This document shows, one piece after another, positions 25,320 through 33,764 of a stretch of DNA of 64,000 nt (position 1 is the first letter of the stretch; every line of letters starts with the position of its first letter). The translations under genes and the position numbers were made by a program. A model generated the notes under the pieces. It was not told the origin of the DNA, searched no databases, and was given only the letters and a program-made list of their open reading frames with translations. Location: NCBI RefSeq assembly GCF_000686045.1, contig NZ_JMLV01000010.1:62001-126000 (forward strand). Direction: 5' to 3'. Source of the DNA: Fodinicurvata fenggangensis DSM 21160 (lineage in GTDB: Bacteria; Pseudomonadota; Alphaproteobacteria; Kiloniellales; DSM-21159).

Positions 25320-26003
25320 TCACGCGGAATTCTTGGCTCCCGTCTCTTGATCGGCTCTTGAAACGGCCGCGAAGAACGCGGCAAGCCTGTCCGGGTCCAG
25401 CCTGCCGTCGCGGCGCACGCCCGAGCAGAGGTCGAGGCCATAGGGCCGGACCTGCCGGATGGCTTCTGCGGCGTTCTCGGGGGTCAGACCGCCGGCCAGG
25501 AAAACGGGCCGGTCGCTTGCCTGGACGAAGTCGGCACTGACCGACCAGTCGTGGGCGCGGCCCGTGCCGCCGAGTTCCGGCACCGCCGCGCCCGGTCGGC
25601 CGGAATCCAGCAGGAAGGCGTGAACATGCGGGCTGTAGGTTTGGATAAGCTCCAGGGCGCCGCGATCCTCCACATGGATCACCTGGACACGGCGCAGGTG
25701 AGGTTGCAGTTCCGCCAGCCTGGCGGACTCCGCCGGGTCGATGTGGGAGACGATCTGGACCGTAGTGGGGCGCGTGGCTCGGACATGGTCCGAGATGGCC
25801 TCGGCGGTCGTTTCGGACGTCAGCAGGAAGCTGGAGACCGGAGGCGGCACCGCCTGCGCGATCTCGGCGATGCGCGCGTCGGGGATGGGGCCCGGGCCCG
25901 AAGGCATGCGGGCAACCAGGCCCAGTGCATCGGCGCCCGCCTTGACCGCCATGGCGGCTTCCTCGGCGGAGGCGATGCAGCATATCTTGACCCGTGTTCG
26001 CAT
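25320..26003 (-). CDS. trpF: Phosphoribosylanthranilate isomerase homologue
   Basis: TIM-barrel isomerase of 227 aa. TrpF converts phosphoribosylanthranilate to CdRP in tryptophan synthesis. ATG 26003 gives RVKICCIASAEEA with the catalytic cysteine; the family usually has KICG, so the following Gly is replaced by Cys. AFLLDSGRPG supplies the catalytic Asp, and GGTGRAHDW, FLAGGLTPEN and GLDLCSGVR are phosphate-binding loops. It stands alone, away from trp genes, so it could be a paralogue with another ribose-phosphate substrate. An upstream ATG at 26039 is possible. Confidence 0.82.
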   Translation of the reverse strand: MRTRVKICCIASAEEAAMAVKAGADALGLVARMPSGPGPIPDARIAEIAQAVPPPVSSFLLTSETTAEAISDHVRATRPTTVQIVSHIDPAESARLAELQPHLRRVQVIHVEDRGALELIQTYSPHVHAFLLDSGRPGAAVPELGGTGRAHDWSVSADFVQASDRPVFLAGGLTPENAAEAIRQVRPYGLDLCSGVRRDGRLDPDRLAAFFAAVSRADQETGAKNSA

Positions 26004-26085
26004 GGTCTTCGTCGTAGCCCGGACAGGGACGGCGAGCAATAGCAGAACACATCGCGATTGGAGAAGCTGCAGGCGTGTCTTCGCT

Positions 26086-26688
26086 CTACTGCGCTGCTTC
26101 TTGGGGTCTTTCCGTGTCCGCCACGCTGCTGTCCGGCTTCTTGAAGAAGATGGTGGCCTGGCCCAGCTCGATGCCCAGCTTGCTGACGCGGGCGCGATTG
26201 ATGATGACGCCGTCGTCCATCAGGTACATCCAGTCGTCGAAGTTGACGTTCCAGGTCCGTCCCCCGACATCGAGCGCCAGGGTGTAACGCAGGTTGAGCG
26301 CATTGCCGTAGACTTCGGCCACGCCGGTGCCCTGTACGTCGTCAGCGGTGCCTTCCCAGCGGTGTTCGTCGATCTTCCGTAGCCGCCAGACGCGCCGGTC
26401 GGTTTCGCCGTCGGCATAGCGGAAGCGCTCGTCCAGGACCAGGGTTTCTCCGTCCCAGCTGCCCTCCACATCCACCACGAACTGTCGGCGCAGGTTGCCG
26501 AAGCGGTCCTCGAAGATGCCCCAGGCGCGGGTTTCGCCCAGGAAGTACGCCTCGAGCACCAGGCGCGGTTCCTTGTTCTCAAAGTCTTCCGGTTTCATGC
26601 TGTTGCATCCTGTCAAAAGGAGGGTGAGGGCCAGAAAGCCGGCGAGCGCTTTCAGGAGGCGTGTCGTTGCGGGGATCTGGACGTGCAT
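26086..26688 (-). CDS. DUF3833 lipoprotein
   Basis: A 200-aa predicted lipoprotein: a hydrophobic signal and the lipobox LLLTGCNS place it in the envelope. The body is a beta-rich lipocalin-like domain with FENKEPRLVLEAYFLG, RRQFVVDVEGSW and WMYLMDDGVIINRA, which I recognise as DUF3833. Function is unknown, but the family recurs beside Cfa-like, DUF1365 and FAD genes, so it probably handles lipids. Last gene of the photolyase-to-DUF3833 operon, 9 bp after the MFS gene. Confidence 0.85.
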   Translation of the reverse strand: MHVQIPATTRLLKALAGFLALTLLLTGCNSMKPEDFENKEPRLVLEAYFLGETRAWGIFEDRFGNLRRQFVVDVEGSWDGETLVLDERFRYADGETDRRVWRLRKIDEHRWEGTADDVQGTGVAEVYGNALNLRYTLALDVGGRTWNVNFDDWMYLMDDGVIINRARVSKLGIELGQATIFFKKPDSSVADTERPQEAAQ

Positions 26689-26697
26689 TCCTGGCTC

Positions 26698-28041
26698 CTA
26701 GCCTGTCTGTGTCTGTTGTTGTTCGATCAGGCGGCGGATGCGCAACTGCTCGGCGGCCGTGATCTGGAAGCGGGCGATGAGTGCGATGGCCGGTATCTTG
26801 AAGGCGATGGGCACCAGGGCGTAGAGCCCGGCCAGGGCGAAACGGGCAAGGGCATCCTGGCCCTCGGCCTGGTCGCGGAAACCGGCCAGGTCCAGCAGCG
26901 GGAAGGACAGGCCGACGGCCAGCGCCAGCGCCAGCTTGGTCACCATGCCCCAGAGCGCGAAGTAGAGGCCAGCCCGTCGCTCGCCGGTCTGCAGGGTGTC
27001 CTGGTCCACCACGTCGGCCTGCATGGAGGCGGGCAGCACCAGGTCGGCGCCCAGGCTGACCCCGGTCAGCACGCAGATGGCGAAGAACCCCCAGACGTCC
27101 CCCGGGCCCAGCAGCGGCACAGTGGCAAAGACCAGGCAGGCCCAGATCATGGCTCCGGCCCAGACCCGGTGCTTGCCGAAGCGATAGGAGAGTTTCAGCC
27201 AGGCCGGCACCGCCGCGATGCCGCAGAAGAAATAGGTGAACAGCAGGATGCCCACCCAGGGATCCTGGGGCAGCTGCAGGTAACGGGTGACAAATATAAC
27301 GAAGAGCGTGGCCGGCAGGCCGTTGGCGATGCCGTTCAGCAGATAGGCCGCGATCAGGCGCCGGAAGGGTGCGTTATCACGCAGGGCTTGCAGGCCCTGG
27401 CGCCAGGTGAGTGCCGAGCGACGCAGGATCTCGGCGTCGGGCACGAAAACCAGGCAGGCGGCAATGGCCAGCGGCAGGGTGACGAACAGCCCCAGTGTGA
27501 TCAGCTTCAGGGCCTCCTCGGCCGTGTTGCCGAACAGCGCCGGCAGGCCGGCGGCAAGCAGGGTGCCGAGGACGACGAAGATCTCGCGTGCCGAGGAAAT
27601 GCGGCTGCGCTCGTTGTAGTTCGGCGACAGCTCGGCTCCCCAGGCCTGGTAGGGCAGGGTGATCAGCGTGCCGGCCAGGTAGATCGCCAGCGTCCAGACC
27701 AGCAGGTGCCCCCAGCCCACGTCGGGACCCGGCACCAGCAACTGCCAGGCGGCCAGCAGCAGCAAGGGCGTGCCCAGCAGCAGCCAGGGCTTGCGCCGGC
27801 CGAAACGGCCGGGCGTGCGGTCGGACAGCAGGCCGATCAGAGGGTCGGTCACCACGTCCCACAGCCGTGCGATCAGCAGCACCGCGCCCACGGCCGTCAG
27901 GCCCAGCCCCAGGTCCTGGGCGTAATAGGCCGGCAGGTGGATGAACAGCGGAAACTGCAGGGCCGCCAAAGGCAGACCGGGCAGGCCATAGGCCGCCAGT
28001 ACGGCAGCTGGCAGCCGCCTGTTCCCATTCGAGGAGGTCAT
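26698..28041 (-). CDS. MFS/GPH-type transporter
   Basis: A 447-aa inner-membrane carrier of about 12 helices. The signature ARLWDVVTDPLIGLLSDRT, then RFGRRKPWLL, is the glycoside-pentoside-hexuronide (MelB-like) motif A. Members found in Cfa/photolyase operons are commonly annotated sugar:cation symporters, but a sugar substrate is doubtful in this context; movement of a lipid or lipid precursor is an alternative (inference). It lies 9 bp after the methyltransferase gene and 9 bp before the DUF3833 gene. Confidence 0.87.
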   Translation of the reverse strand: MTSSNGNRRLPAAVLAAYGLPGLPLAALQFPLFIHLPAYYAQDLGLGLTAVGAVLLIARLWDVVTDPLIGLLSDRTPGRFGRRKPWLLLGTPLLLLAAWQLLVPGPDVGWGHLLVWTLAIYLAGTLITLPYQAWGAELSPNYNERSRISSAREIFVVLGTLLAAGLPALFGNTAEEALKLITLGLFVTLPLAIAACLVFVPDAEILRRSALTWRQGLQALRDNAPFRRLIAAYLLNGIANGLPATLFVIFVTRYLQLPQDPWVGILLFTYFFCGIAAVPAWLKLSYRFGKHRVWAGAMIWACLVFATVPLLGPGDVWGFFAICVLTGVSLGADLVLPASMQADVVDQDTLQTGERRAGLYFALWGMVTKLALALAVGLSFPLLDLAGFRDQAEGQDALARFALAGLYALVPIAFKIPAIALIARFQITAAEQLRIRRLIEQQQTQTG

Positions 28042-28050
28042 TTGTGTGGA

Positions 28051-29295
28051 TCAGCTATGGGCCAGGGTCACATGGCGCACGTCGATCCGTCCGGTGCGGA
28101 ATCCGGCCTCGCAATAGGCGAGGTAGTAGTTCCACATGCGGCGGAAGCGTTCATCGAAACTGGCATGATCCAGGCGCGGCCAGGCGGCCTCGAAGCGTGC
28201 GCGCCAGATGGCCAGCGTGCGGGCATAGTCCTGGCCGAACCCGCGGTCGGTCGTGCAGACCAGGCCGTTCTGGCGGATATGGCCCTGCAGCACCTCGGGC
28301 GAAGGCAGCATGCCACCGGGGAAGATATAGTTCTGAATGAAGTCAGCCCCGCGGCGATAGCGCTCGAAATGGCGGCTGGAGATGGTGATGATCTGCAGGG
28401 CGGCCCGCCCTCTGGGTTTCAGGTAGCTGCGCAGGCGCTCGAAGAACAGGGGCCAGTACTGCTCGCCTACGGCCTCGAACATCTCGATGGAGACGATTCG
28501 GTCGTAGCGTGCGTCCACATCACGGTAGTCCTGGTGGCGGATTTCGACCAGATGGTCCAGGCCGGCGCGCTGGATGCGGGCCCGGGCATAGGCATACTGC
28601 TCGTCGGAAATGGTGATGGCGGTGACCCGGGCGTCGTAGGTGCGGGCGAGATATTCAGCGAAACCGCCCCAGCCGCAGCCGATCTCCAGCACGCTGTCCC
28701 CCGGCCGTATGCCGGCGCATTCGGCCAAGCGGCGGTACTTGGCCAACTGGGCCTCGGTCAGGGACTGGTCCGGGTCCTCGAACAGGGCGGCCGAGTAGGT
28801 CATGCTGCTGTCCAGCCAGGCGGCATAGAAGTCGTTGCCCAGGTCATAGTGATAGGCAATGTTGCGCTTCGAGCCGCGCTGGCTGTTCGGGCGCAACCGG
28901 TGGAGCGTGCGCTGGAACACCCGATAGAACAGGTTGCCGTACATCCTTTCGCCCCAGTACTCCATGTTCAGGGCCGCCAGGTAGAGGAAGGCCGCCAGGT
29001 CGGGCGTGTCGCAGTCGCCGGCCATATAGGCCTCGGCCAGGCCTTCCGCGCCACCAGCCAGGAATCGACTTAGGAAACGTGCGTTCTGGATTGTCAGCTC
29101 GGCATGGGGGCCACGGTCCTGGCCTTGGAAGAGGTAACGGTTCCCGTCGGGCAGCGTCAGCGTCAGTTGACCATAGCGCAGGCGTTCGCCCAGCAGCATC
29201 AGCGGGCGATAAAGTACGGGAACGGTGCGCGATTCTTGCAGCGAGCGATGTGATCCCATGGTTCCATCCAGTTGGTGCTGGAATCGTTGGTTCAT
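28051..29295 (-). CDS. Cfa-family fatty-acyl SAM methyltransferase
   Basis: Cyclopropane-fatty-acid-synthase-like enzyme, 414 aa from ATG 29295 (AGAAAGG ribosome site). The N-terminal lipid-binding domain is followed by NIAYHYDLGNDFYAAWLD, SAM motif VLEIGCGWGGFAEYLA, IVSIEMFEAVGEQYWP and the active-site stretch FIQNYIFPGGMLPS. It would methylate or cyclopropanate unsaturated acyl chains of membrane lipids. In Rhodobacter, related proteins make methylated precursors of furan fatty acids under singlet-oxygen control. The frame stays open to ATG 29529, which overlaps the DUF1365 stop, so a 492-aa form is possible. Confidence 0.9.
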   Translation of the reverse strand: MNQRFQHQLDGTMGSHRSLQESRTVPVLYRPLMLLGERLRYGQLTLTLPDGNRYLFQGQDRGPHAELTIQNARFLSRFLAGGAEGLAEAYMAGDCDTPDLAAFLYLAALNMEYWGERMYGNLFYRVFQRTLHRLRPNSQRGSKRNIAYHYDLGNDFYAAWLDSSMTYSAALFEDPDQSLTEAQLAKYRRLAECAGIRPGDSVLEIGCGWGGFAEYLARTYDARVTAITISDEQYAYARARIQRAGLDHLVEIRHQDYRDVDARYDRIVSIEMFEAVGEQYWPLFFERLRSYLKPRGRAALQIITISSRHFERYRRGADFIQNYIFPGGMLPSPEVLQGHIRQNGLVCTTDRGFGQDYARTLAIWRARFEAAWPRLDHASFDERFRRMWNYYLAYCEAGFRTGRIDVRHVTLAHS

Positions 29296-29521
29296 GTTTG
29301 CCTTTCTATTGAGATGGGGCAAGGGGGTCATGGACGCGGGGCCTTGATTGTTGCGTGGCGGCGGAGACCCTTGTCGGTTCCAGCTGGCTGCGACGTCAGC
29401 CGGTGTCTGGAGCGTGCATGCTGAGCGCGCGCGCATGTCATTATTGAGTCGGATTTCAGCAAGACCTGGTTGATTTTCAAGGGGAAGCACCACCGAACTG
29501 TTTTGCGTTTCGCCGAAAGCG

Positions 29522-30328
29522 TCACTCATCCGAATGTCTCCCATCGGGGGTCTGTGAAACCAGGCTGACAGCCTCCACCGGTGGCTGGGGCCGGCGGTGG
29601 AAGGACGCGCCCTTCAACCAGAGGCGCAGGGCCTGCCAGTGAATGGCGCCGATCACCTTCAGGGTCAGCAGGGGATAGGTGAAAAAGGCCCGCAGCAGCT
29701 TGCGGTCCGAAAGGACCTGCCGCCGGGCACTCTGCACGGCCACCAGCTGCTCGCCCTCGGGCACCGACTGGCGGATCACGACGGATAGTCGCGCATCGGG
29801 CAGGGGCAGGCGGAAGCGGTAGCGCGCCTGCATGGGGATGAAGGGCGAGACGTGGAAGGCCTTGTCGCAAGACTGCTGCAGGGCTTCGCCCGGGCCCGGC
29901 GAATGCTCTACGGGAATCAGGTAGCCGTGCTTGTCGCCGAAGGTGTTGCGCACCTCGTAGAGCACGGCGCGCAGGCTTCCGTCGCGATGGTGGCAGAACC
30001 AGAGGGTCAGCGGATTGAAGACATAGCCGAGAATGCGCGGGAAGCAGAGCAGGCGGACTGCACCGCCCTCCAGGTCGATGTCGGCCTCTGCCAGGCGCGC
30101 TTCGATCCAGGGACGCAGCGCGCCGCCGTCGCGGGCACCATGGTCGCGGTCGTAAAAGCTGAAGAGGTTGAAGCGGTTGTGCGAGAAGAGGCGCAGCCGG
30201 TGGCCAAGCTTAGGCAACTCATCCAGGTCCAGCCAGAGCTGAAAGATGCGATAGACGAAGCGATGCCCGAAGGGCCTGAGCCGCTTGTGCATGACCTGTC
30301 CGAAATAGAGCGCGGAAGCGAAGGACAT
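29522..30328 (-). CDS. DUF1365 family protein
   Basis: A 268-aa protein from ATG 30328. Family hallmarks: ALYFGQVMHKRLRPFGHRFVYR, then DLDELPKLG, LFSFYDRDHG, GYVFNPLTLWFCHHRDGS and EVRNTFGDKHGYL, with conserved His, Asn and Asp residues. Biochemical function is unproven. It is nearly always found with an FAD oxidoreductase and a Cfa-like methyltransferase, as here, so a role in lipid modification is a reasonable inference. It starts 8 bp after the FAD gene. No membrane segment is obvious. Confidence 0.88.
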   Translation of the reverse strand: MSFASALYFGQVMHKRLRPFGHRFVYRIFQLWLDLDELPKLGHRLRLFSHNRFNLFSFYDRDHGARDGGALRPWIEARLAEADIDLEGGAVRLLCFPRILGYVFNPLTLWFCHHRDGSLRAVLYEVRNTFGDKHGYLIPVEHSPGPGEALQQSCDKAFHVSPFIPMQARYRFRLPLPDARLSVVIRQSVPEGEQLVAVQSARRQVLSDRKLLRAFFTYPLLTLKVIGAIHWQALRLWLKGASFHRRPQPPVEAVSLVSQTPDGRHSDE

Positions 30329-30336
30329 GATGGCGC

Positions 30337-31665
30337 CTACTCCGCGGCCATGGGAAAGGGTTCGGGCGAGGCATGCTCCAGCGCCGGCGAGTGGGTTGGC
30401 ACCTGTCGTGCCCAGGGGGCCGGACAGCCGAGCGCGTCGGCCACGGCCAACCCGGCCTGCAATCCATCCTCGTGGAAGCCGTAGCCGCAATAGCTGCCGC
30501 AGAACCAGACACGGTCCTGCCCCTGGATGGCGGACAGGTCTCGCTGGGCGGCGATGGCTGCGGAATCGAACAGGGGATGGCTGTAGCTGTATTCGCCGAT
30601 GACCAGCTGTGGATCGGGTTCCGTGGCGGGGTTGAGCGAGACCAGCACCGGGCGGCGGCTTTGCAGGTTCTGCAGGCGGTTCATCCAGTAGGTGATGCTG
30701 ACGGCTTTGTCCTGGCGCGTGTGGCCGCTTGAAATGTAGTTCCAGCTGGCCCAGGCCCCGCGATTGCGGGGCATCAGGCGACTGTCCTGGTGCAGGACGG
30801 CGCGGTTTGTCTCATAGCGGAAGGCGTTCAGCAGGACGCCCTCCATGGGACTGGCCTGATGGCCCAGGATGCGACGCGCCTGGTCGGCGTGGCAGGCCAG
30901 GACAACCTGGTCGAAGCCAGCTTGTTTCCCATTGGCCAGGGTCAAGCGCAGGTCATGGTTGGTGCGTTCCAGATGCTGGACCGCCGTGCCTGTGCGTATC
31001 TGGCCCTCGACGGCCGCGGACAGGCGGTCCACGTAGCTGCGGCTGCCACCGCTGACGGTGCGCCACTGGGGGCGGTCCTTGAGCTTCAAGAGGCCGTGGT
31101 TGCGGAAGAATTGCAGGAAGCTGACAGCGGGGAAGTCCTGTATTTCCTTGAAGGACGAGGACCAGATGGCGGCCGCCATGGGCAGCAGGTGGTCGCGGCG
31201 GAAGTCCGGGCTGTAACCTTCGCGATCCAGGTAGCCGGCGATGGTCAAAGCCGGGTCGGGAGCGTTCAGGAACTGCTCGGCCTCGCGATAGAAGCGCAGG
31301 ATCTCGCGCGTCATGCGCCAGAAGCGTGGGCGCAGCAGGTTGCGCCTCTGGGCGATCAGGCCGGGCAGGCTGCCGGCATACTCGAACGCACCGTTGTCGG
31401 CCGAAACGGCAAAGGACATGTCGCTGGGCTCGCTGGCCACGCCAAGGTGGTCGAAGAGGGCCACCAGGTTTGGATAGTTCAACTCGTTGTAGACGATGAA
31501 TCCGGTATCGACGTCGATGCTGCGACCGTCTTCCTGGAACGACACGGTGTTGCTGTGCCCGCCCAAGCGGTCTTCCGCCTCGAACAGCGTGACTTCATGT
31601 CGGCGGGACAGCAGCCAGGCCGCGGAGAGACCCGTTATCCCGGCGCCTACAATGGCAATGCGCAT
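30337..31665 (-). CDS. FAD/NAD(P)-binding oxidoreductase (amine-oxidase fold)
   Basis: A 442-aa flavoprotein. MRIAIVGAGITGLSAAWLL is the FAD Rossmann motif, followed by FEAEDRLGGHSNT and the C-terminal FAD contact VWFCGSYCGYGFHEDGLQAG. The family is annotated amine oxidase or cyclopropane-related; a homologue in Rhodobacter furan-fatty-acid synthesis acts as an acyl-chain desaturase, which is the best functional guess. ATG 31665 shares one base with the photolyase stop (TAATG), so expression is coupled. Confidence 0.88.
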   Translation of the reverse strand: MRIAIVGAGITGLSAAWLLSRRHEVTLFEAEDRLGGHSNTVSFQEDGRSIDVDTGFIVYNELNYPNLVALFDHLGVASEPSDMSFAVSADNGAFEYAGSLPGLIAQRRNLLRPRFWRMTREILRFYREAEQFLNAPDPALTIAGYLDREGYSPDFRRDHLLPMAAAIWSSSFKEIQDFPAVSFLQFFRNHGLLKLKDRPQWRTVSGGSRSYVDRLSAAVEGQIRTGTAVQHLERTNHDLRLTLANGKQAGFDQVVLACHADQARRILGHQASPMEGVLLNAFRYETNRAVLHQDSRLMPRNRGAWASWNYISSGHTRQDKAVSITYWMNRLQNLQSRRPVLVSLNPATEPDPQLVIGEYSYSHPLFDSAAIAAQRDLSAIQGQDRVWFCGSYCGYGFHEDGLQAGLAVADALGCPAPWARQVPTHSPALEHASPEPFPMAAE

Positions 31666-33107
31666 TACTGATCCTTCTTGATTGTCTGGAAGGCCTCCAG
31701 GGCCGCCCGGCGGGCCTGGGCGTGGTCCACCAGGGGGCAGGGGTAATTCCCCCCGAGGACTACGCCGGCCTGCCGGCGCACCTCTTCGGGTGCATGCCAG
31801 GGCCTGTGTATGTAGGGATCGGGCAGCGCCGCGATCTCTGGTAACCATGTACGCAGGTATTCGCCCTTTGGATCGAATTTTTCCGACTGGGTAACGGGAT
31901 TGAAGATGCGAAAGAAGGGGGCGGCATCCGCCCCGCTGCCGGCGATCCATTGCCAGCCGGCCGCATTGTTCGCCAGATCGGCGTCCACCAGCGTGTCCCA
32001 GAACCAGGCCTCGCCCGCCTTCCAGTGAAGGTGCAGGTCCTTGACCAGGAACGAGCCGACGATCATGCGCAGGCGGTTGTGCATCCAGCCGGTGTGCCAG
32101 AGCTCGCGCATGCCGGCATCGACGATGGGATAGCCGGTCTGCCCGGCCTGCCAGGCCTTCAGGTGGTCTTCGGAGGTGGACCAGGGGAAGGCGTCGAAGG
32201 CCGTGCGCCAGTTCTCGTCCGGCAGGCTGGGCCAGTGATAGAGCAGGTGGTGACAGAACTCGCGCCAGCCCATTTCGCTGAGAAACTTCCAGCCGGCCGT
32301 GCTCAGATCCTCCTGCTCTATGCGGTGCTGTGTTGCGTGCCAGACCTGGCGTGGACCGATCTCTCCCCAATGCAGATGGGGGGACAGGCGCGAGGTGGCC
32401 GCCCGCGCCGGGTAATCCCTGAGTGTCCCGTAATCGCCCAGGCCGTGATCCAGGAAATCGACGAGGCGTGCCCGGGCGCCCGCTTCGCCTGGTTGCCAGG
32501 TTTCGCGCAGGCCGCCGGCCCAGTCCGGTCGGGTGGGGCACAGCCCCCAGTCTTCCAGTCGGTCCGAGGCCAGGCCGCTTGCCGGCGGGAGCTGCGGCGG
32601 CGCAGGCTCGGGGCGGTCAACGGGCCGTTCGCGCACGGCTTTCCAGAAGGGCGTGAAGACCTTGAAGGGGGTGCCGCTGCCGGTGGCTACGGTCCAGGGC
32701 TCGAACAACAGGGCGGCGTTGAAACTTTCCGCGTCAAGACCCTGATCCTGCAGTCCCTGCTTGATCCGGCTGTCGCGGGCGATCCGCCAGGGCTCGTAGC
32801 AGCGGTTCCAGTAAACCGCCCTGGCGCCACTGGCCTGGACGATTTCGGAAAGGACCTTTTGGGCAGGGCCGCGGCGCAGGATCAGTTCGCTGCCGCAGGT
32901 GCGGAGATCATGGGCCAGAGCAGCCAAAGAAGAATGCAGCCACCAGCGGCTGGCCCCTCCAGGTGCACATGCGCCGGCGTCCGAATCCTCCAGGATGAAC
33001 AGCGCTACGACAGGCCCGCCCCGCTGGACGGCGTGGCGGAGGGCCGGGTTGTCGGCTAGCCTCAGATCCTGGCGGAACCAGACAATCGTGGGCGCATTTT
33101 CACTCAT
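31665..33107 (-). CDS. phrB: Deoxyribodipyrimidine photolyase
   Basis: Light-driven repair of cyclobutane pyrimidine dimers. 480 aa, the usual class I length. The N-terminal antenna domain begins IVWFRQDLRLADNPALRHA. The FAD domain has ATSRLSPHLHWGEIGPR, MGWREFCHHLLYH, and the signature WHTGWMHNRLRMIVGSFLVKD, with the Trp chain region WFWDTLVDADLANNAAGWQW. First gene of the six-gene operon. The ECF-type promoter at 33141-33170 would give a leader of only about 28 nt. Photolyase genes are known members of the RpoE/ChrR singlet-oxygen regulon in Rhodobacter. Confidence 0.95.
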   Translation of the reverse strand: MSENAPTIVWFRQDLRLADNPALRHAVQRGGPVVALFILEDSDAGACAPGGASRWWLHSSLAALAHDLRTCGSELILRRGPAQKVLSEIVQASGARAVYWNRCYEPWRIARDSRIKQGLQDQGLDAESFNAALLFEPWTVATGSGTPFKVFTPFWKAVRERPVDRPEPAPPQLPPASGLASDRLEDWGLCPTRPDWAGGLRETWQPGEAGARARLVDFLDHGLGDYGTLRDYPARAATSRLSPHLHWGEIGPRQVWHATQHRIEQEDLSTAGWKFLSEMGWREFCHHLLYHWPSLPDENWRTAFDAFPWSTSEDHLKAWQAGQTGYPIVDAGMRELWHTGWMHNRLRMIVGSFLVKDLHLHWKAGEAWFWDTLVDADLANNAAGWQWIAGSGADAAPFFRIFNPVTQSEKFDPKGEYLRTWLPEIAALPDPYIHRPWHAPEEVRRQAGVVLGGNYPCPLVDHAQARRAALEAFQTIKKDQ

Positions 33108-33140
33108 GCGGGAACTTTTCCGGCGTTTGGGTTGTCAGGA

Positions 33141-33170
33141 GAATTACGAAGAAAACCGGACACTGGATCA
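33141..33170 (-). promoter_or_regulatory. ECF-sigma (RpoE/ChrR-type) promoter candidate
   Basis: On the reverse strand TGATCC (33170-33165), exactly 18 bp, then TAATTC (33146-33141), 34 bp before the photolyase ATG. The -35 is the exact hexamer reported for the Rhodobacter photo-oxidative sigma factor, and the spacing equals that of the site at 10049. The rpoE-chrR pair itself is not in the window. Confidence 0.6.
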
Positions 33171-33284
33171 GGGGGACCAGTCGTTCCGGGGCATTCGGTT
33201 GTTTCCTGATCCGGGGTACCTCATAATTCCGCCCTATTTTAGGCAAGTCCCAGCGACCTCTGCCTCTTGAACAAGGACACTCCC

Positions 33285-33764
33285 ATGAAGATCCTGACCC
33301 GTAGTTTCCTGGCCGCGTTCATATCGCTGGCCCTTCTCATGCCGGCCCAGGCCCGGGCGGCCGACATCATCGATACGGCCCTGACCGACGGACGGTTCAG
33401 GACTTTCATCACGGCGGCGCAGACCGTGGGTCTGGTCGTGGTGCTGAAAAGCAATGGTCCCTTCACGGTACTGGCACCGACCGACGACGCCTTTCGCCGC
33501 CTGCCGACGGAACGTGTGGAGGCTATGCTGGATCCGGAAAACAAGAAGGAAACCTTCTCGCTGCTGTCCCGTCATATCATCAAGGGCGAGATCGACATGA
33601 GCCAGGGGACCCAGGAGGTCGAGACCATGGAGGGAGAACGCCTGACGATCGAGCCAGGCGAAACGCCGCGTGTCCGCGAGGCCGAGATCGATGGGGAAGT
33701 CAGTGCCGACAACGGCTCCATTCGTCCCCTGAACCGCGTACTGGGGGAGGAGGACGCGGACTGA
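33285..33764 (+). CDS. Secreted fasciclin (FAS1) domain protein
   Basis: A 159-aa exported protein. ATG 33285 follows AAGGACAC. The signal peptide ends near MPAQARAADII. One FAS1 domain: IIDTALTDGRFRTFITAAQ, then GPFTVLAPTDDAFRRLP (H1 box) and LLSRHIIKGEI (H2 box). The C-terminal part (ADNGSIRPLNRVL) replaces the usual VIDGVLLP. FAS1 domains mediate adhesion or bind small molecules. A fasciclin gene also belongs to the Rhodobacter RpoE regulon. It is divergent from phrB. Its stop directly abuts the merR stop with no base between. Confidence 0.9.
   Translation: MKILTRSFLAAFISLALLMPAQARAADIIDTALTDGRFRTFITAAQTVGLVVVLKSNGPFTVLAPTDDAFRRLPTERVEAMLDPENKKETFSLLSRHIIKGEIDMSQGTQEVETMEGERLTIEPGETPRVREAEIDGEVSADNGSIRPLNRVLGEEDAD

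Noticed and set aside
26683-29073. Long open frame antisense to the MFS and Cfa-like genes
   Set aside because: It is a Gln/Gly/His-rich shadow produced by GC-rich codon bias; the opposite strand encodes two clear families.
33207-33240. TGATCC on the forward strand before the fasciclin gene, as a second ECF promoter
   Set aside because: The nearest TA-containing -10 (TATTTT at 33235) is 22 bp away and TAATTC is only 11 bp away; neither fits the 16-18 bp spacing, although the gene is a plausible regulon member.
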